Assembly (NCBI GenBank): GCA_965212145.1
Contig: CBDBUY010000009.1
Location: 1,054,001-1,118,000, forward strand
DNA length: 64,000 bases
Direction of reading: 5' to 3'
DNA from: JAAEPI01 sp965212145
Lineage (GTDB): Bacteria; Bacteroidota; Bacteroidia; Cytophagales; Cyclobacteriaceae
The stretch's first letter is position 1. Each line of letters starts with the position of its first letter. Of the stretch, positions 44,801 through 53,777 are shown piece after piece. The notes beneath the pieces were generated by a model that was not told where the DNA came from, made no database searches, and was given only the letters and a program-made list of their open reading frames with translations. The translations under genes were made by a program, and so were the position numbers.

Positions 44801-44909
44801 TGTACTTAAAACTTTTGATGAAGATTTTGACCCACAGATGTCATCCGGCACTGGATGGTATTATCCACAAAACAAGTCTGTAACCCTGGGATTAAACCTA
44901 TCCCTATAA
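41856..44909 (+). CDS. SusC/RagA-family TonB-dependent outer-membrane transporter
   Basis: 1017 residues: signal peptide (to about 20), carboxypeptidase-regulatory-like domain (VTGQVSSKEDGEGLPGV, GTITDIDGNYSLEV), TonB box region and plug (EVVVVGYGTQ, then ITVLKDAAAAAVYGVQGGNG) and a 22-strand barrel ending in SVTLGLNLSL. VLKDAAAAAVYG is the SusC signature. It imports oligosaccharides across the outer membrane with the SusD lid encoded 11 bp downstream. The barrel contains the RFAPGKEWGFFPSVSVGWRISEE segment typical of the family. First gene of the locus's main operon. Confidence 0.95.
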   Translation: MKSKIYTALSLFLATLAALGQSTVTGQVSSKEDGEGLPGVTIQVKGTQNGTITDIDGNYSLEVNSDDAVLVFTFVGFKTTEVNVSDQSRIDVSLEVDISELEEVVVVGYGTQAKQKITSSVSVLDAKELKKMPVPTVSNGLEGLAAGLFVRQTSGEPGFSGSSFEVRNFGGALVIVDGSPGSIDELDPNEIESITVLKDAAAAAVYGVQGGNGVVVITTRRGNPGKPTLTYGNQFTFTSFTAYPEFLNSVQYATVLNEGLSNAGQNPFYTDEQIELYRSGSDLLNYPNENWRDLMFKDYGFQQRHNLNLDGGNENVRYFVSAGFLDQGSNYTSDVLSYSQYNLRTNIDAAITDKLNLQINLAGRRRLNEAPAYSAYNIFRELSRALPTNLAYYPDGTPARPQFSPNHVIEGVKDFNAGYYRARNNNLDAKLSLEWDSPIEGLSLKSYASMVYNNNFRKEWSKSYELYTLNRASGNYQPFTASPEGTFSETVLTLNNGFDNHYVLQESANYTNTFGDHSINGLLLGELQHRSGQNFFGRRQDFQSTFIDQLFAGSLENQNADGGEFVETRLGLVGRIAYDYKSRYFIESSFRYDGSSRFAPGKEWGFFPSVSVGWRISEESFFSSLTNYVQNLKLRASYGTAGSDGTAAYQWLSGFSYSFFYALNETAIPTIDNSSLPNRDLTWETITTYDVGLDASVLNDELTFSVDYFFRDRVDVLASASGSVPSTLGVGLAAQNLHEYSNEGFEISASYNKKLTNDLTITAGLNYSRAREKAVFIDEALIEDPFQRKNLTITGGFTGLRRGYTSNGLFQSQEEIDAHAIQDNNGNSTIQPGDVRYIDLNDDGIIDVSDQKVFGNGDKAAANYSLNFGATYKNLSVSVLMTGASGYDIYLDGEAQSPLRNGFNGYTYQMDYWTSENTDAAYPRVTDGGFNDNNYRYSDFWMRDGRHLRFKNITVSYSLPTENGILSSFKELRVFFTGHNLFVLKTFDEDFDPQMSSGTGWYYPQNKSVTLGLNLSL

Positions 44910-44920
44910 GCACTCAGCTA

Positions 44921-46693
44921 ATGAAAAAATCAAATATCATACTTGCACTAGTAATTACAATCCTATCAGGATGTAATGATGATTTTCTAAACGAGCCACC
45001 TCTGGATCGACTGACAGAGGATGCTGTATGGAGCGATAAGGCCTTAATGGATGCTTACTTCTTACAGATCTACGAAAACATGCCCTGGGACTACCTGAAG
45101 GACTTTGGAGGGGGAGCAGGATGGGGAGCCCACCGGGATGCACTCTCAGATTTGGCCATGAGTACCTATTCGTGGACGCCTGCCAACAATTCTATTCGGC
45201 CTGGAAACTGGGGGACATCCACCAACTATTGGCCCATGGACTGGTGGGGATACTGGAATATTTGGAAAATCAACTACTCAATCGAGAGCTTAATCAATAT
45301 TCAGTCCGGCGTGCTCACGGAAGAAGAGCTTAATAACAGGCTTGGCGAAATGTACTTTATGCGTGCCTTTTCATACTTTGAATTGGCCAAAAGATATGGA
45401 GGAATTCCAATAATTCTAGAGCCCCAAGATCCTGAAACAACCCCGGAAGACGAGTTGTTTCCAGCCCGAAACACCGAGAAAGAAGTATATGATCAGATAC
45501 TAACAGATGCTCAAGCTGCTTTTGACCTGCTTCCTGACAGATGGTCAGGAGAAAAAGGAAGAGCGCCGAGATGGGCGGCCAAGGCTTTGGAATCCAGGGC
45601 CGCACTTTATGCTGCTAGTATTGCAAAATATGGATCAGTTGATCTTGACGGATTAGTTGGAATTCCATCTTCAGATGCAGATAGTTACTACACAGTGTCC
45701 CTTGAGGCATCAGAAGAAATCATCCAAGAAGGTGGTTATACGCTATTCAATTCATATGACGATCCATCTGAAAACTATTACTCACTATTCGTTGATGAAA
45801 CGGATGATGAGTCCATTTTCATTAAGATATGGCTTCCCTTTGAGAAGGGACATTCATACGACCTCTATAATACTCCATATAGCTATCGTGTAGACTGGGG
45901 ATCAAGTATGTCGCCATCAAAGCAACTGATGGATAGCTACGAAATGCTGGCCACCGGATTGCTTCCATCAGAGCCTGGATCCGGGTATAACCCGAGCAAT
46001 CCATTTGAAGGGCGAGATCCAAGATTCAAGGGAACACTGCTGACCAATAATGACCTATTTCAAGGATCTGGAGTGGAGGCATGGTACGGCACAGAAAGAA
46101 ATGGTGCCATTGACACTGGACCGGATACTGGGATCGGTAAAGATGGAATGGGCGTGCACCCAGATGCAACCAAGACCGGTGCATATGTGCGTAAATACTT
46201 AAATGACGGCTCAAAACCATTGCTTATTCAGCAATACTATTCAGGACAGGATTGCATCCTTTTTAGGCTTGGGGAAATCTACCTCAACGCCGCAGAGGCG
46301 GCTTACGAATTGGGCAATGAAGGATTGGCCAGAGATTACGTGGAGCCAATTCGAACAAGAGCCGGATTAACACAAATCTTACGACTTGAACCTTATTCGG
46401 GTACAGATCTCAGAGACAGACTTAGAAACGAAAGAAAAATAGAGTTGGCATTCGAGGATCATCGTTACTGGGATTGCAGAAGGTGGCGCACCGCGGAAGT
46501 AGATTTTAGTGTTCAGATTCAAGGAATCAGGTCATTGAGGCACATAGATAATTTCGGTGTAGAATCATTTAGCTACGAGGTGATTGATGCCGAGACCAAC
46601 CCTATGTTTTTTGACAGCCGTCATTATTATCTACCTATTGGACAAGACCGGAGAAACAACAACCCTAAACTGTTGGAAAACCCAGGGTATTAG
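44921..46693 (+). CDS. SusD/RagB-family surface glycan-binding lipoprotein
   Basis: 590 residues from the ATG at 44921 (MKKSNIILALVITILSGCNDD; lipobox Cys18); an in-frame Met at 44855 lies inside susC and would destroy the signal. DFLNEPPLDRLTEDAVW is the SusD N-terminus, TPR-like helices include GEMYFMRAFSYFELAKRYGGIP, and FRLGEIYLNAAEAAYELG, IRTRAGL, NERKIELAFEDHRYWDCRRW and YLPIGQDRRNNNPKL mark the C-terminal SusD domain. It caps the SusC barrel and binds the oligosaccharide. Confidence 0.95.
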   Translation: MKKSNIILALVITILSGCNDDFLNEPPLDRLTEDAVWSDKALMDAYFLQIYENMPWDYLKDFGGGAGWGAHRDALSDLAMSTYSWTPANNSIRPGNWGTSTNYWPMDWWGYWNIWKINYSIESLINIQSGVLTEEELNNRLGEMYFMRAFSYFELAKRYGGIPIILEPQDPETTPEDELFPARNTEKEVYDQILTDAQAAFDLLPDRWSGEKGRAPRWAAKALESRAALYAASIAKYGSVDLDGLVGIPSSDADSYYTVSLEASEEIIQEGGYTLFNSYDDPSENYYSLFVDETDDESIFIKIWLPFEKGHSYDLYNTPYSYRVDWGSSMSPSKQLMDSYEMLATGLLPSEPGSGYNPSNPFEGRDPRFKGTLLTNNDLFQGSGVEAWYGTERNGAIDTGPDTGIGKDGMGVHPDATKTGAYVRKYLNDGSKPLLIQQYYSGQDCILFRLGEIYLNAAEAAYELGNEGLARDYVEPIRTRAGLTQILRLEPYSGTDLRDRLRNERKIELAFEDHRYWDCRRWRTAEVDFSVQIQGIRSLRHIDNFGVESFSYEVIDAETNPMFFDSRHYYLPIGQDRRNNNPKLLENPGY

Positions 46694-46714
46694 AATCATT
46701 TCAAAGCGGAAATC

Positions 46715-47572
46715 ATGAAAAATACAATCAAACATTTGCTAGTTATCGGCTTCTTATCCGTCGGATTTATTTCGTGCAATGATGACGAAAATCCGAGTAA
46801 GGTGGTCCCAACTCAAACGGATGCTGAATTTAGCTATACTATTGATCCTGAGAATGTGAATACCTATCATTTTTCAGCCAGCCCCAATGTTGCGACCTGG
46901 TTTACTCATTGGAGCTTTGGGGATGGTACTAGCGCAATAGGCCTTGAAGTCACCAAGACCTACTTTGTGAAGGGCAACTATGAGGTGCGTTTCAAAATAT
47001 TAACAACAGGCGGAGAGGCAAGCACTACCCAATCTATATCAATTGAGAATGATGCGGTAGATGAATCCAACCTGGTAGCAAACGGCACTTTTGAAGATAA
47101 TTCTGGATGGACGATCATTAATCACTTTGAAGCCTCCAATACCTTGGGTACAGTTACTATCGCAGATGGTGAAGTCAAATTTGAGGAAGAGTCTGCAGGC
47201 CCCTGGAAGCACATGGGAATTTACACCGAGGTAGAACTAGAAGCTGGCGCAACATACCAATTTGACATGGATATGTCATTTACAGAAATTCATGACGTGT
47301 GGGGTGAAGTTTATATTGGACAGGGAGTACCCGTTGCTGGCAGTGACTATAATGGGGATTTTCAAGTAATCAAGGCTTACAATGCCTGGGATTGTTCACC
47401 GAAAACGTACTCTGGAAAGGCTACTGCTTATGGATGTGATTCAAATCCAAACCCGGGATCATTTACTGCCTCGGAATCTGGTACTTACTACCTACTGTTC
47501 AGAACCGGGGGAGCTCAATATGGTTCAGAGGGCATTGTAATAGACAATGTGGAACTGAGGGAGCAGGAATGA
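46715..47572 (+). CDS. PKD-domain surface lipoprotein, probable glycan-binding protein (copy 1)
   Basis: 285 residues: lipoprotein signal with Cys21 (VGFISCNDDE), a PKD domain (about 33-108; WSFGDGTSAIGLEVTKTYFVKGNYEV) and a C-terminal beta-sandwich (about 115-285) starting NGTFEDNSGWTIINHFE and ending GIVIDNVEL, which looks like a carbohydrate-binding module. It sits in the SusE/SusF position after susD. The next gene encodes a paralogue with the same plan. WKHMGIY, DVWGEVY, AYNAWDC and LFRTGGAQYG are shared by the two. Confidence 0.82.
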   Translation: MKNTIKHLLVIGFLSVGFISCNDDENPSKVVPTQTDAEFSYTIDPENVNTYHFSASPNVATWFTHWSFGDGTSAIGLEVTKTYFVKGNYEVRFKILTTGGEASTTQSISIENDAVDESNLVANGTFEDNSGWTIINHFEASNTLGTVTIADGEVKFEEESAGPWKHMGIYTEVELEAGATYQFDMDMSFTEIHDVWGEVYIGQGVPVAGSDYNGDFQVIKAYNAWDCSPKTYSGKATAYGCDSNPNPGSFTASESGTYYLLFRTGGAQYGSEGIVIDNVELREQE

Positions 47573-47616
47573 ATAACAAATAATCAAATAACTAAAAATT
47601 TAAACATCAAATGATT

Positions 47617-48477
47617 ATGAAAAAAGTGAACAATTATGTCTTAAGGCTATCAGGGGTATTATCCTTTGGAGCAATGATTCTACTTTCCAGTTGTGGAAAA
47701 GACGATGATCCAAAACCTGATCCACCGGTGGCTGATTTCACCTATATGGTAAGTTCGACCAATGATTTAGAAGTCTCTTTTACGGCCAATTCAGATGGAG
47801 CTACTTCCTATTCGTGGGATTTTGGTGACAATACTGGCACATCAGATTTAGAGAGTCCGACTTACACTTATTCAGCTTATGGAACTTACTCTGTGATACT
47901 TACAGTGTCAAATGCAGGTGGAGATGATGAAATCAGCATGGACGTAACCCTTGAAGATCCTCAGGCCATCACAAATGGATCATTTGATGATGATTCCAAT
48001 TGGACAATCATTAATCATTATGAAGTAGAAAATACGAATGGATCAGTCACTATTGCCAACGGCGTGGCACTGTTTGAAGAAACAACCAATACCGATTGGA
48101 AGCATATGGGCATTTACCAGGAAGTTACTCTAAGTGCAGGTACATATCAGTTGGAATTCGATCTGGCCTATACTGATATCAATGATGTTTGGGGTGAAGT
48201 CTGGTTGGGAGATGTACAGCCAGCTGCCAATGATGATTACAATGGCGATGATGGGGCAGAAAGAATCTTAATAGCCTATAATGCATGGGATTGTGGTGAC
48301 GCTAAAACACATGATGGTGCGGCTACTGCCACAGGTTGCGATGCTGCAACAACACCAGGTGAAGTAGTAATTGAAACAGCGGGAACCTACTACATTATCT
48401 TTAGAACCGGTGGAGGAACATATGGAACCACAGGGATAGAAATAGATAATTTCTCATTCTTGAAAGTTTCAAATTAA
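47617..48477 (+). CDS. PKD-domain surface lipoprotein, probable glycan-binding protein (copy 2)
   Basis: 286 residues from the ATG at 47617 (an ATG two codons earlier at 47611 is equally possible). Lipobox Cys26 (LLSSCGKDDD), a PKD domain (YSWDFGDNTGTSDLESPTYT), then a C-terminal module (NGSFDDDSNWTIINHYE to GIEIDNFSF) clearly homologous to that of the preceding gene, by tandem duplication. The PKD parts have diverged more than the C-terminal modules. The expected role is surface capture of the glucan. Confidence 0.82.
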   Translation: MKKVNNYVLRLSGVLSFGAMILLSSCGKDDDPKPDPPVADFTYMVSSTNDLEVSFTANSDGATSYSWDFGDNTGTSDLESPTYTYSAYGTYSVILTVSNAGGDDEISMDVTLEDPQAITNGSFDDDSNWTIINHYEVENTNGSVTIANGVALFEETTNTDWKHMGIYQEVTLSAGTYQLEFDLAYTDINDVWGEVWLGDVQPAANDDYNGDDGAERILIAYNAWDCGDAKTHDGAATATGCDAATTPGEVVIETAGTYYIIFRTGGGTYGTTGIEIDNFSFLKVSN

Positions 48478-48529
48478 ACTTTTTCAAGTTCATAGTTTGG
48501 TTCATGATTAGCCTTATTTCATGAATCGT

Positions 48530-48553
48530 CCCGGCAAGAAAACTCTTGCCGGG
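48530..48553 (+). terminator. Perfect 10-bp-stem hairpin between copy 2 and GH5
   Basis: CCCGGCAAGA and TCTTGCCGGG pair perfectly around an AAAC loop, 53 bp after the PKD copy 2 stop. The following TATTAATAAAAAT is only weakly U-rich, so this may be a partial terminator or an mRNA-stabilising 3' end that lowers expression of the enzymes relative to susCD. The GH5 gene starts 49 bp later. Confidence 0.7.
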
Positions 48554-48602
48554 TATTAATAAAAATATCGAAAGGCGATTATCTGGTACTAACCTCTGAC
48601 AA

Positions 48603-51284
48603 ATGAAACAAGTAATATCCTTAATTATCCTGCTTAGTGTTACTACTGCTTCAAGCCAGCTATTGAGTACTCAAGGGAAAAAGATAGTAAATGATCAGGG
48701 AGAAGAAGTCCTTTTAAGAGGATATGGACCTGGTGGTTGGCAAATCATGGAAGGGTACATGATGCAAACGTCTGGCATTGCCGGATCCCAACATGAAATC
48801 AGGGAAAAGTTGATCGAATTGATGGGGGAGGAAAACACTGAAACTTTTTTTGAAAAATGGCGAGAAAATCATTTCACCCAAAGGGATGTGGATTCCCTGG
48901 CTGCTTGGGGGTTTAACAGCATTAGAATTCCCATGCACTACAACCTCTTTACCCTGCCGATAGAAGACGAACCGATAGAAGGAGAGCATACCTGGATCGA
49001 AACCGGGTTTCAGCTTATCGACAGTGTTTTAAAATGGAGTAAGCCACATGGTATTTATGTAATTCTCGATTTACATGCAGCCCCAGGTGGTCAGGGCACT
49101 GGATCGGAAATCAACGATTACGATCCTGACAAACCATCACTTTGGGAAAGCCAAGCTAATAAAGACAAAACCGTGGCACTTTGGGCAAGAATAGCCAATC
49201 GATATAAGGACGAAAAATGGATAGGGGGGTACGATCTGATTAATGAGCCTCATTGGAACCTGCCAGGAGGTAATGAACTGAGGCAATTGTATGTAGACAT
49301 TACGAATGCAATAAGAAGCGTGGATACCGACCACATCATCTTTATTGAAGGAAATTGGTATGCCAACGATTTCACTGGGCTTACTCCTCCATGGGATGAC
49401 AATATGGTATACAGTTTTCATAAGTACTGGAGCTTTAATGGAGAGAATGATCTGGATTGGGTATTGCCGCTAAGAGAACAGCATAACATTCCTTTATGGA
49501 TGGGGGAGTCTGGTGAAAACTCCAATACCTGGTTTACAGATGCCGTTAAGCTATTTGAAAATAATGATATCGGCTGGGCCTGGTGGGCTGTTCGAAAGAT
49601 CGGGGACATAGATAGCCCTTATGCCATAGATATCAATCCCGGTTATCAAAAAGTAATTGATTTTTGGAAGGGTGAAGGCCCTCAACCCTCAGTACAAGAA
49701 ACCTTTGATGGCATGATGCAGCTGGCGGAAAACCTACTTGTCGAAAACAGTCGTTATCGTAAGGATGTGCCTGATGCACTAATTCGTCAACCTCACACTG
49801 ATGAAACGATCCCTTATACAAAACACGAGATTCCGGGAATTATCTTTCTGTCAGATTTCGATTTGGGGAAAAATGGATTTGCCTATTCTGACAAGGATGT
49901 AGCTGATTATAATTTGTCCACAGGAAGTTTTCAGGCATGGAACTCAGGATGGGCTTATCGAAACGACGGTGTAGATATACAGACCAATGAAGATGAAACA
50001 AATAGCAATGGATTTCATGTTGGATTTACAGACAAAGGCGAATGGATAAAGTACACGGTTGAAATCCTTGAGTCCGGTACTTACCAGGTTAATGTTCGGT
50101 TGGCCACTGATCTTCCAAATAGCAAATTTCATTTGTCCGTTGATGATCAAAGCATCACCACCTCACAACAAGTTGCACAAACCGGAGGGTGGGATCAGTT
50201 TGCCACTCATACAATTGAAAATGTCATTCTTGACGCTGGACGAAAAGAATTACGGATGCATTTTGATCAAAGTTCCGTAAATGTGGGAAGTTTAGAGTTT
50301 ATCAAAATGTCAGATTCGGAAATTTCATTTGCCTACATGACCTCTGAGGTTGGACCTGATGAGCAATCGATCCAATTGTCCGTAAATAAATCGGTCAATG
50401 CGCCCACTCTTGAATCAAGTGCAGGCTTGTTTGAAGTATTGGTTAATGGTGTTGTTCAGGAAGTTACTGATGTCACATTGGATCTTGAAAGACGCCTTGT
50501 ACTCATACTAGCTAGCCCTGTCTTCTATACGGATCAGGTCAGGATCAGCTACAATGGGAGTAGTATTCTTTCAACAGAATCAGAGACGTTACAAATGTTC
50601 TCAACAGAGACTGTTCTGAACAACCTTGAGCCCAGACATGAACTACCAGGAAAAATAGAAGCCGAAGATTTTGACATCCAAAATGGGCTGGGCACAGAGG
50701 AAACTACGGATGCTGGTGGTGGATTGAATATCAGCTATACAGATGTTAACGATTACGCCGATTATAAGATTTTCGTTCGAAATGAGGGAACTTATCAATT
50801 AAACCTCAGAGTCGCAGCTCAGGATCGAACAGGACGTGTTGGTTTTTATCTAGTAGATAATGAGGCTAATGAAACAGAATTGGTAGTCATTACAACCCCG
50901 AGAACAGGAGGATGGCAGGACTGGGAAACAGTTTCTGAAATATTTACCCTACCAGCTGGGATTCACACATTAAGAATGAAAGTTTTGTCATCAGGATTTA
51001 ATATGAATTGGTTTGATGTTACTGAAATTACCCTCAGCACCGATCAACCAACGAGAGCCTCATTCGTCTATCCCAACCCTGCCAGAAGCTATGTAAATGT
51101 TCAAAGTCCGGATTATGATCATTACGTAATCGTGAACCTGAATGGATCAAAAATTCTAGGTGGTCAATTGCAAAATGAATCACTCATTGATCTGAATTCC
51201 TTGAAATCAGGAATGTATGTTCTTATCCTTATAGAAGAGCGTACCGGCAAATTTGATAGCCATAATCTACTGATTACCAAGTGA
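48603..51284 (+). CDS. Secreted GH5 glucanase with CBM6-like modules and T9SS tail
   Basis: 893 residues: signal peptide (1-19), GH5 barrel (about 20-355) with acid/base Glu215 (YDLINEPHW) and nucleophile Glu302 (LWMGESGENS), plus LDLHAAPGGQ. Two CBM6-like beta-sandwiches follow (about 405-570, with GFTDKGEWIKYTV; and about 680-815, starting GKIEAEDFD, with YTDVNDYADYKI). A T9SS type A sorting domain closes the chain (about 820-893: FVYPNPARSYVNV to LNSLKSGMYVL). It is exported by type IX secretion and probably surface anchored. The start YGPGGWQIMEGYMM resembles exo/endo-beta-1,3- or 1,6-glucanase GH5 subfamilies; specificity is inferred from the locus. Confidence 0.92.
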   Translation: MKQVISLIILLSVTTASSQLLSTQGKKIVNDQGEEVLLRGYGPGGWQIMEGYMMQTSGIAGSQHEIREKLIELMGEENTETFFEKWRENHFTQRDVDSLAAWGFNSIRIPMHYNLFTLPIEDEPIEGEHTWIETGFQLIDSVLKWSKPHGIYVILDLHAAPGGQGTGSEINDYDPDKPSLWESQANKDKTVALWARIANRYKDEKWIGGYDLINEPHWNLPGGNELRQLYVDITNAIRSVDTDHIIFIEGNWYANDFTGLTPPWDDNMVYSFHKYWSFNGENDLDWVLPLREQHNIPLWMGESGENSNTWFTDAVKLFENNDIGWAWWAVRKIGDIDSPYAIDINPGYQKVIDFWKGEGPQPSVQETFDGMMQLAENLLVENSRYRKDVPDALIRQPHTDETIPYTKHEIPGIIFLSDFDLGKNGFAYSDKDVADYNLSTGSFQAWNSGWAYRNDGVDIQTNEDETNSNGFHVGFTDKGEWIKYTVEILESGTYQVNVRLATDLPNSKFHLSVDDQSITTSQQVAQTGGWDQFATHTIENVILDAGRKELRMHFDQSSVNVGSLEFIKMSDSEISFAYMTSEVGPDEQSIQLSVNKSVNAPTLESSAGLFEVLVNGVVQEVTDVTLDLERRLVLILASPVFYTDQVRISYNGSSILSTESETLQMFSTETVLNNLEPRHELPGKIEAEDFDIQNGLGTEETTDAGGGLNISYTDVNDYADYKIFVRNEGTYQLNLRVAAQDRTGRVGFYLVDNEANETELVVITTPRTGGWQDWETVSEIFTLPAGIHTLRMKVLSSGFNMNWFDVTEITLSTDQPTRASFVYPNPARSYVNVQSPDYDHYVIVNLNGSKILGGQLQNESLIDLNSLKSGMYVLILIEERTGKFDSHNLLITK

Positions 51285-51309
51285 TTAATAACAAAAAAGT
51301 TTTCGAAAA

Positions 51310-52149
51310 ATGAGGCTAAAAATTCTATTGACAGTATCCGTCGTTCTCACTTTACTGGTTATTACTGGCTGGCATTTCAGCATTCAGGAAGCCGAATGGG
51401 AAGTTGATTTTTTCGACGATTTTGATTCATTTAATTCAGAAAACTGGCAGGATCAGCGTATTTGGGTCAATAATGAAACACATTGCTATGTACCCAATGG
51501 TGAGTATGGTACACGAGAAGTGAGTAATGGAACTCTTAAAATCAAGGTAGTAAATATTGGTGAAAAAATCCCGTGTGACAACCTGGACAAGCATGGAAGG
51601 CAACATCCCGAAACCCAATATGTGGCAGGTAGAATCTGCTCAAAGAATCGAAAGGAATTTATCAAAGGGAAATGGACGGCTAGAATACGATTACAAACTC
51701 AGGCAGAGGCCAGCATGTTCCCTGCTTGGTGGATATTAGGTGCACAGAACAATGAATCGCCAGTCCAAGAATCCAATGAGAATGTTTGCTGGCCGTTGGA
51801 GGGTTCTGGTGAAATAGACATTTTCGAGCATCATGGAGATGGACAAAACAATCACTACACTGCTGGAGCAATAAAGAGCCAGGGAGCATGTGATAAAGGA
51901 GACTGGTGGAGTACACGGACCGGGGTTGATGCGCAATTAACAGACTATCATGAGTATTCTGTGGAATGGGAGGGAAGTGATCTGGTTTACCGACTGGATG
52001 GCAATGAAGTTTATAGAAACGTGGGAGAAGGCGATAAATATCCTGAGCCCATGTTTGCGATCCTCAATTATGCTAAAATCACTGATTCACCTATGGAGGG
52101 TGAGTGGGTGATGGAGGTTGATTGGGTAAGACACGAATACAGGAAGTAA
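51310..52149 (+). CDS. GH16 beta-glucanase of the locus
   Basis: 279 residues: one N-terminal hydrophobic segment (about 5-21, signal or anchor without a lipobox) and a GH16 domain with GSGEIDIFEHHGDG (Glu168, Asp170, Glu173). Between Asn54 and Cys160 the chain holds IWVNNETHCYVP and MFPAWWILG, as in laminarinase-type enzymes. It differs from the solitary GH16 at 3063 in lacking a C-terminal tail and in the EHHGDG loop. Expected to cut beta-1,3-glucan next to GH5 and GH30. It starts 25 bp after the GH5 stop. Confidence 0.93.
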   Translation: MRLKILLTVSVVLTLLVITGWHFSIQEAEWEVDFFDDFDSFNSENWQDQRIWVNNETHCYVPNGEYGTREVSNGTLKIKVVNIGEKIPCDNLDKHGRQHPETQYVAGRICSKNRKEFIKGKWTARIRLQTQAEASMFPAWWILGAQNNESPVQESNENVCWPLEGSGEIDIFEHHGDGQNNHYTAGAIKSQGACDKGDWWSTRTGVDAQLTDYHEYSVEWEGSDLVYRLDGNEVYRNVGEGDKYPEPMFAILNYAKITDSPMEGEWVMEVDWVRHEYRK

Positions 52150-52168
52150 TTTCAGATCCTGAACAATT

Positions 52169-53740
52169 GTGAATCCTTCAATTAACTCCGGTCAGATTTT
52201 CAAAGTCACCCTAATCGTCGCATTAGGAGGTCTGTTAATGGGATTTGACGCCTCTGTGATATCTGGGACACTCAAATTCATTGAGCCTGAATTTAATCTG
52301 ACCAAACTGGAACTTGGATGGGTAGTTAGCTGTCTTACCTTGACCGCAACACTGGCCATGATGATATCAGGTCCGTTGAGTGACCGGCTCGGCAGGCGGC
52401 TGATTCTTAAGTATGCGGCAATTCTCTTTGCAATCTCGGCTATTGGCTCTGCACTAGCACCTTCCTTTTGGTTTTTGGTAGTGGCACGGATGATAGGTGG
52501 GTTTGGGGTTGGTGCAGCTCTGATTTTGGCACCCATGTACATTGCAGAAATTGCTCCGGCAACAATGAGAGGAAGATTAGTCTCTTTCAATCAGCTAAAT
52601 ATTGTCATTGGTATTTCCCTTGCTTTTTTCACAAATTATTTAATTCTGAAACTTGGTGAATCAGGTGCGTCATGGGCGAATTACCTAATGCTCGGTGAGT
52701 ATCAATGGAGGTGGATGTTAGGATTGGAAACACTCCCTGCCGTCCTCTATTTTTTCGGCTTGTTCTTTGTTCCAAGGAGTCCCCGTTGGTTGATCATGAA
52801 AGGCGAGCTGATTCAGGCTAAAAAGGTGATGAGCCAGTTTGGAAACAACAAGGATCAAGTGGATACTGACATGGTCGCAATTCAGGAAAGCCTTGATGAT
52901 GAAAAATCTAAACATAAACGATCATTCAAAGAGCTATTCAGTCCAGCACTGCGTTTAGTGCTCGTCATTGGAGCAGTAATGGCCATTCTACAACAGATCA
53001 CTGGGATAAACTCAGTATTCTTTTATGCACCCATGATTTTTGAGCAGTCCGGAATTGGAACCAACGCCTCTTTCATGCAGGCGATATTGGTAGGTTTGGC
53101 AAACTTGGTGTTCACTATTCTGGCCATATTGTTTATTGACAAATTGGGAAGAAAACCTTTATTGACTTTTGGAGTAAGTGGCATTACGATATGCATGTTA
53201 GCGTTAGCATATGGGTTTGCCTCTGCTACCTACACTTTGTCAAAAGATTCGCTTACCAGCATTGAAGATCCTGAAATCATTCAGAAGTTGAATAGCATGG
53301 TAGGTGTGACCTATTATAATGATACCAGTTTTAAAAAGGCCATTTCTGACTCACTTGGCATGAGTAAATCTCAAGAATCCGAGTCCGCTTTGCTTAATGC
53401 TGCCATCGAAATGAATCCGATGTTGATTCTCATGGCAATACTTGGTTTTGTAGCCTCCTTTGCCATATCTCTTGGTCCTGTAATGTGGGTGTTATTCAGT
53501 GAGCTATTTCCAAACTGGATTCGTGGATTAGCTATTTCATTTGTCGGATTAATTAATTCAGCCATAAGTTTCGGCGTACAGCTGGTCTTTCCATGGGAAT
53601 TGCAGGTTTTGGGCAGTTCAACCACATTTCTGATCTATGGAATCTTCGCTTTACTAGGGTTGGTTTTTATCATCAAGAAAGTCCCGGAAACAAAGGGTAA
53701 GTCCCTTGAGGAACTCGAAAAAATACTTGTAAGCAGGTGA
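52169..53740 (+). CDS. MFS sugar porter (sugar/H+ symporter family)
   Basis: 523 residues, GTG start at 52169 (MNPSINSGQIFKVTLIVALGG), 12 TM helices. Sugar-porter signatures are present: GGLLMGFDASVISG (TM1), DRLGRR (loop 2-3), PRSPRWLI (before the central loop), QQITGINSVFFYAP (TM7), DKLGRKPLL and PETKGKSLEELE at the end. It imports the mono- or disaccharide released in the periplasm across the inner membrane. A longer than usual loop between TM9 and TM10 (about 370-415) is odd. The gene lies 19 bp after GH16 and 37 bp before GH30, so it belongs to the locus. Confidence 0.93.
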   Translation: MNPSINSGQIFKVTLIVALGGLLMGFDASVISGTLKFIEPEFNLTKLELGWVVSCLTLTATLAMMISGPLSDRLGRRLILKYAAILFAISAIGSALAPSFWFLVVARMIGGFGVGAALILAPMYIAEIAPATMRGRLVSFNQLNIVIGISLAFFTNYLILKLGESGASWANYLMLGEYQWRWMLGLETLPAVLYFFGLFFVPRSPRWLIMKGELIQAKKVMSQFGNNKDQVDTDMVAIQESLDDEKSKHKRSFKELFSPALRLVLVIGAVMAILQQITGINSVFFYAPMIFEQSGIGTNASFMQAILVGLANLVFTILAILFIDKLGRKPLLTFGVSGITICMLALAYGFASATYTLSKDSLTSIEDPEIIQKLNSMVGVTYYNDTSFKKAISDSLGMSKSQESESALLNAAIEMNPMLILMAILGFVASFAISLGPVMWVLFSELFPNWIRGLAISFVGLINSAISFGVQLVFPWELQVLGSSTTFLIYGIFALLGLVFIIKKVPETKGKSLEELEKILVSR

Positions 53741-53777
53741 ATGAATTCTATTAACTATTTGAAAAAATATTTAAAAA

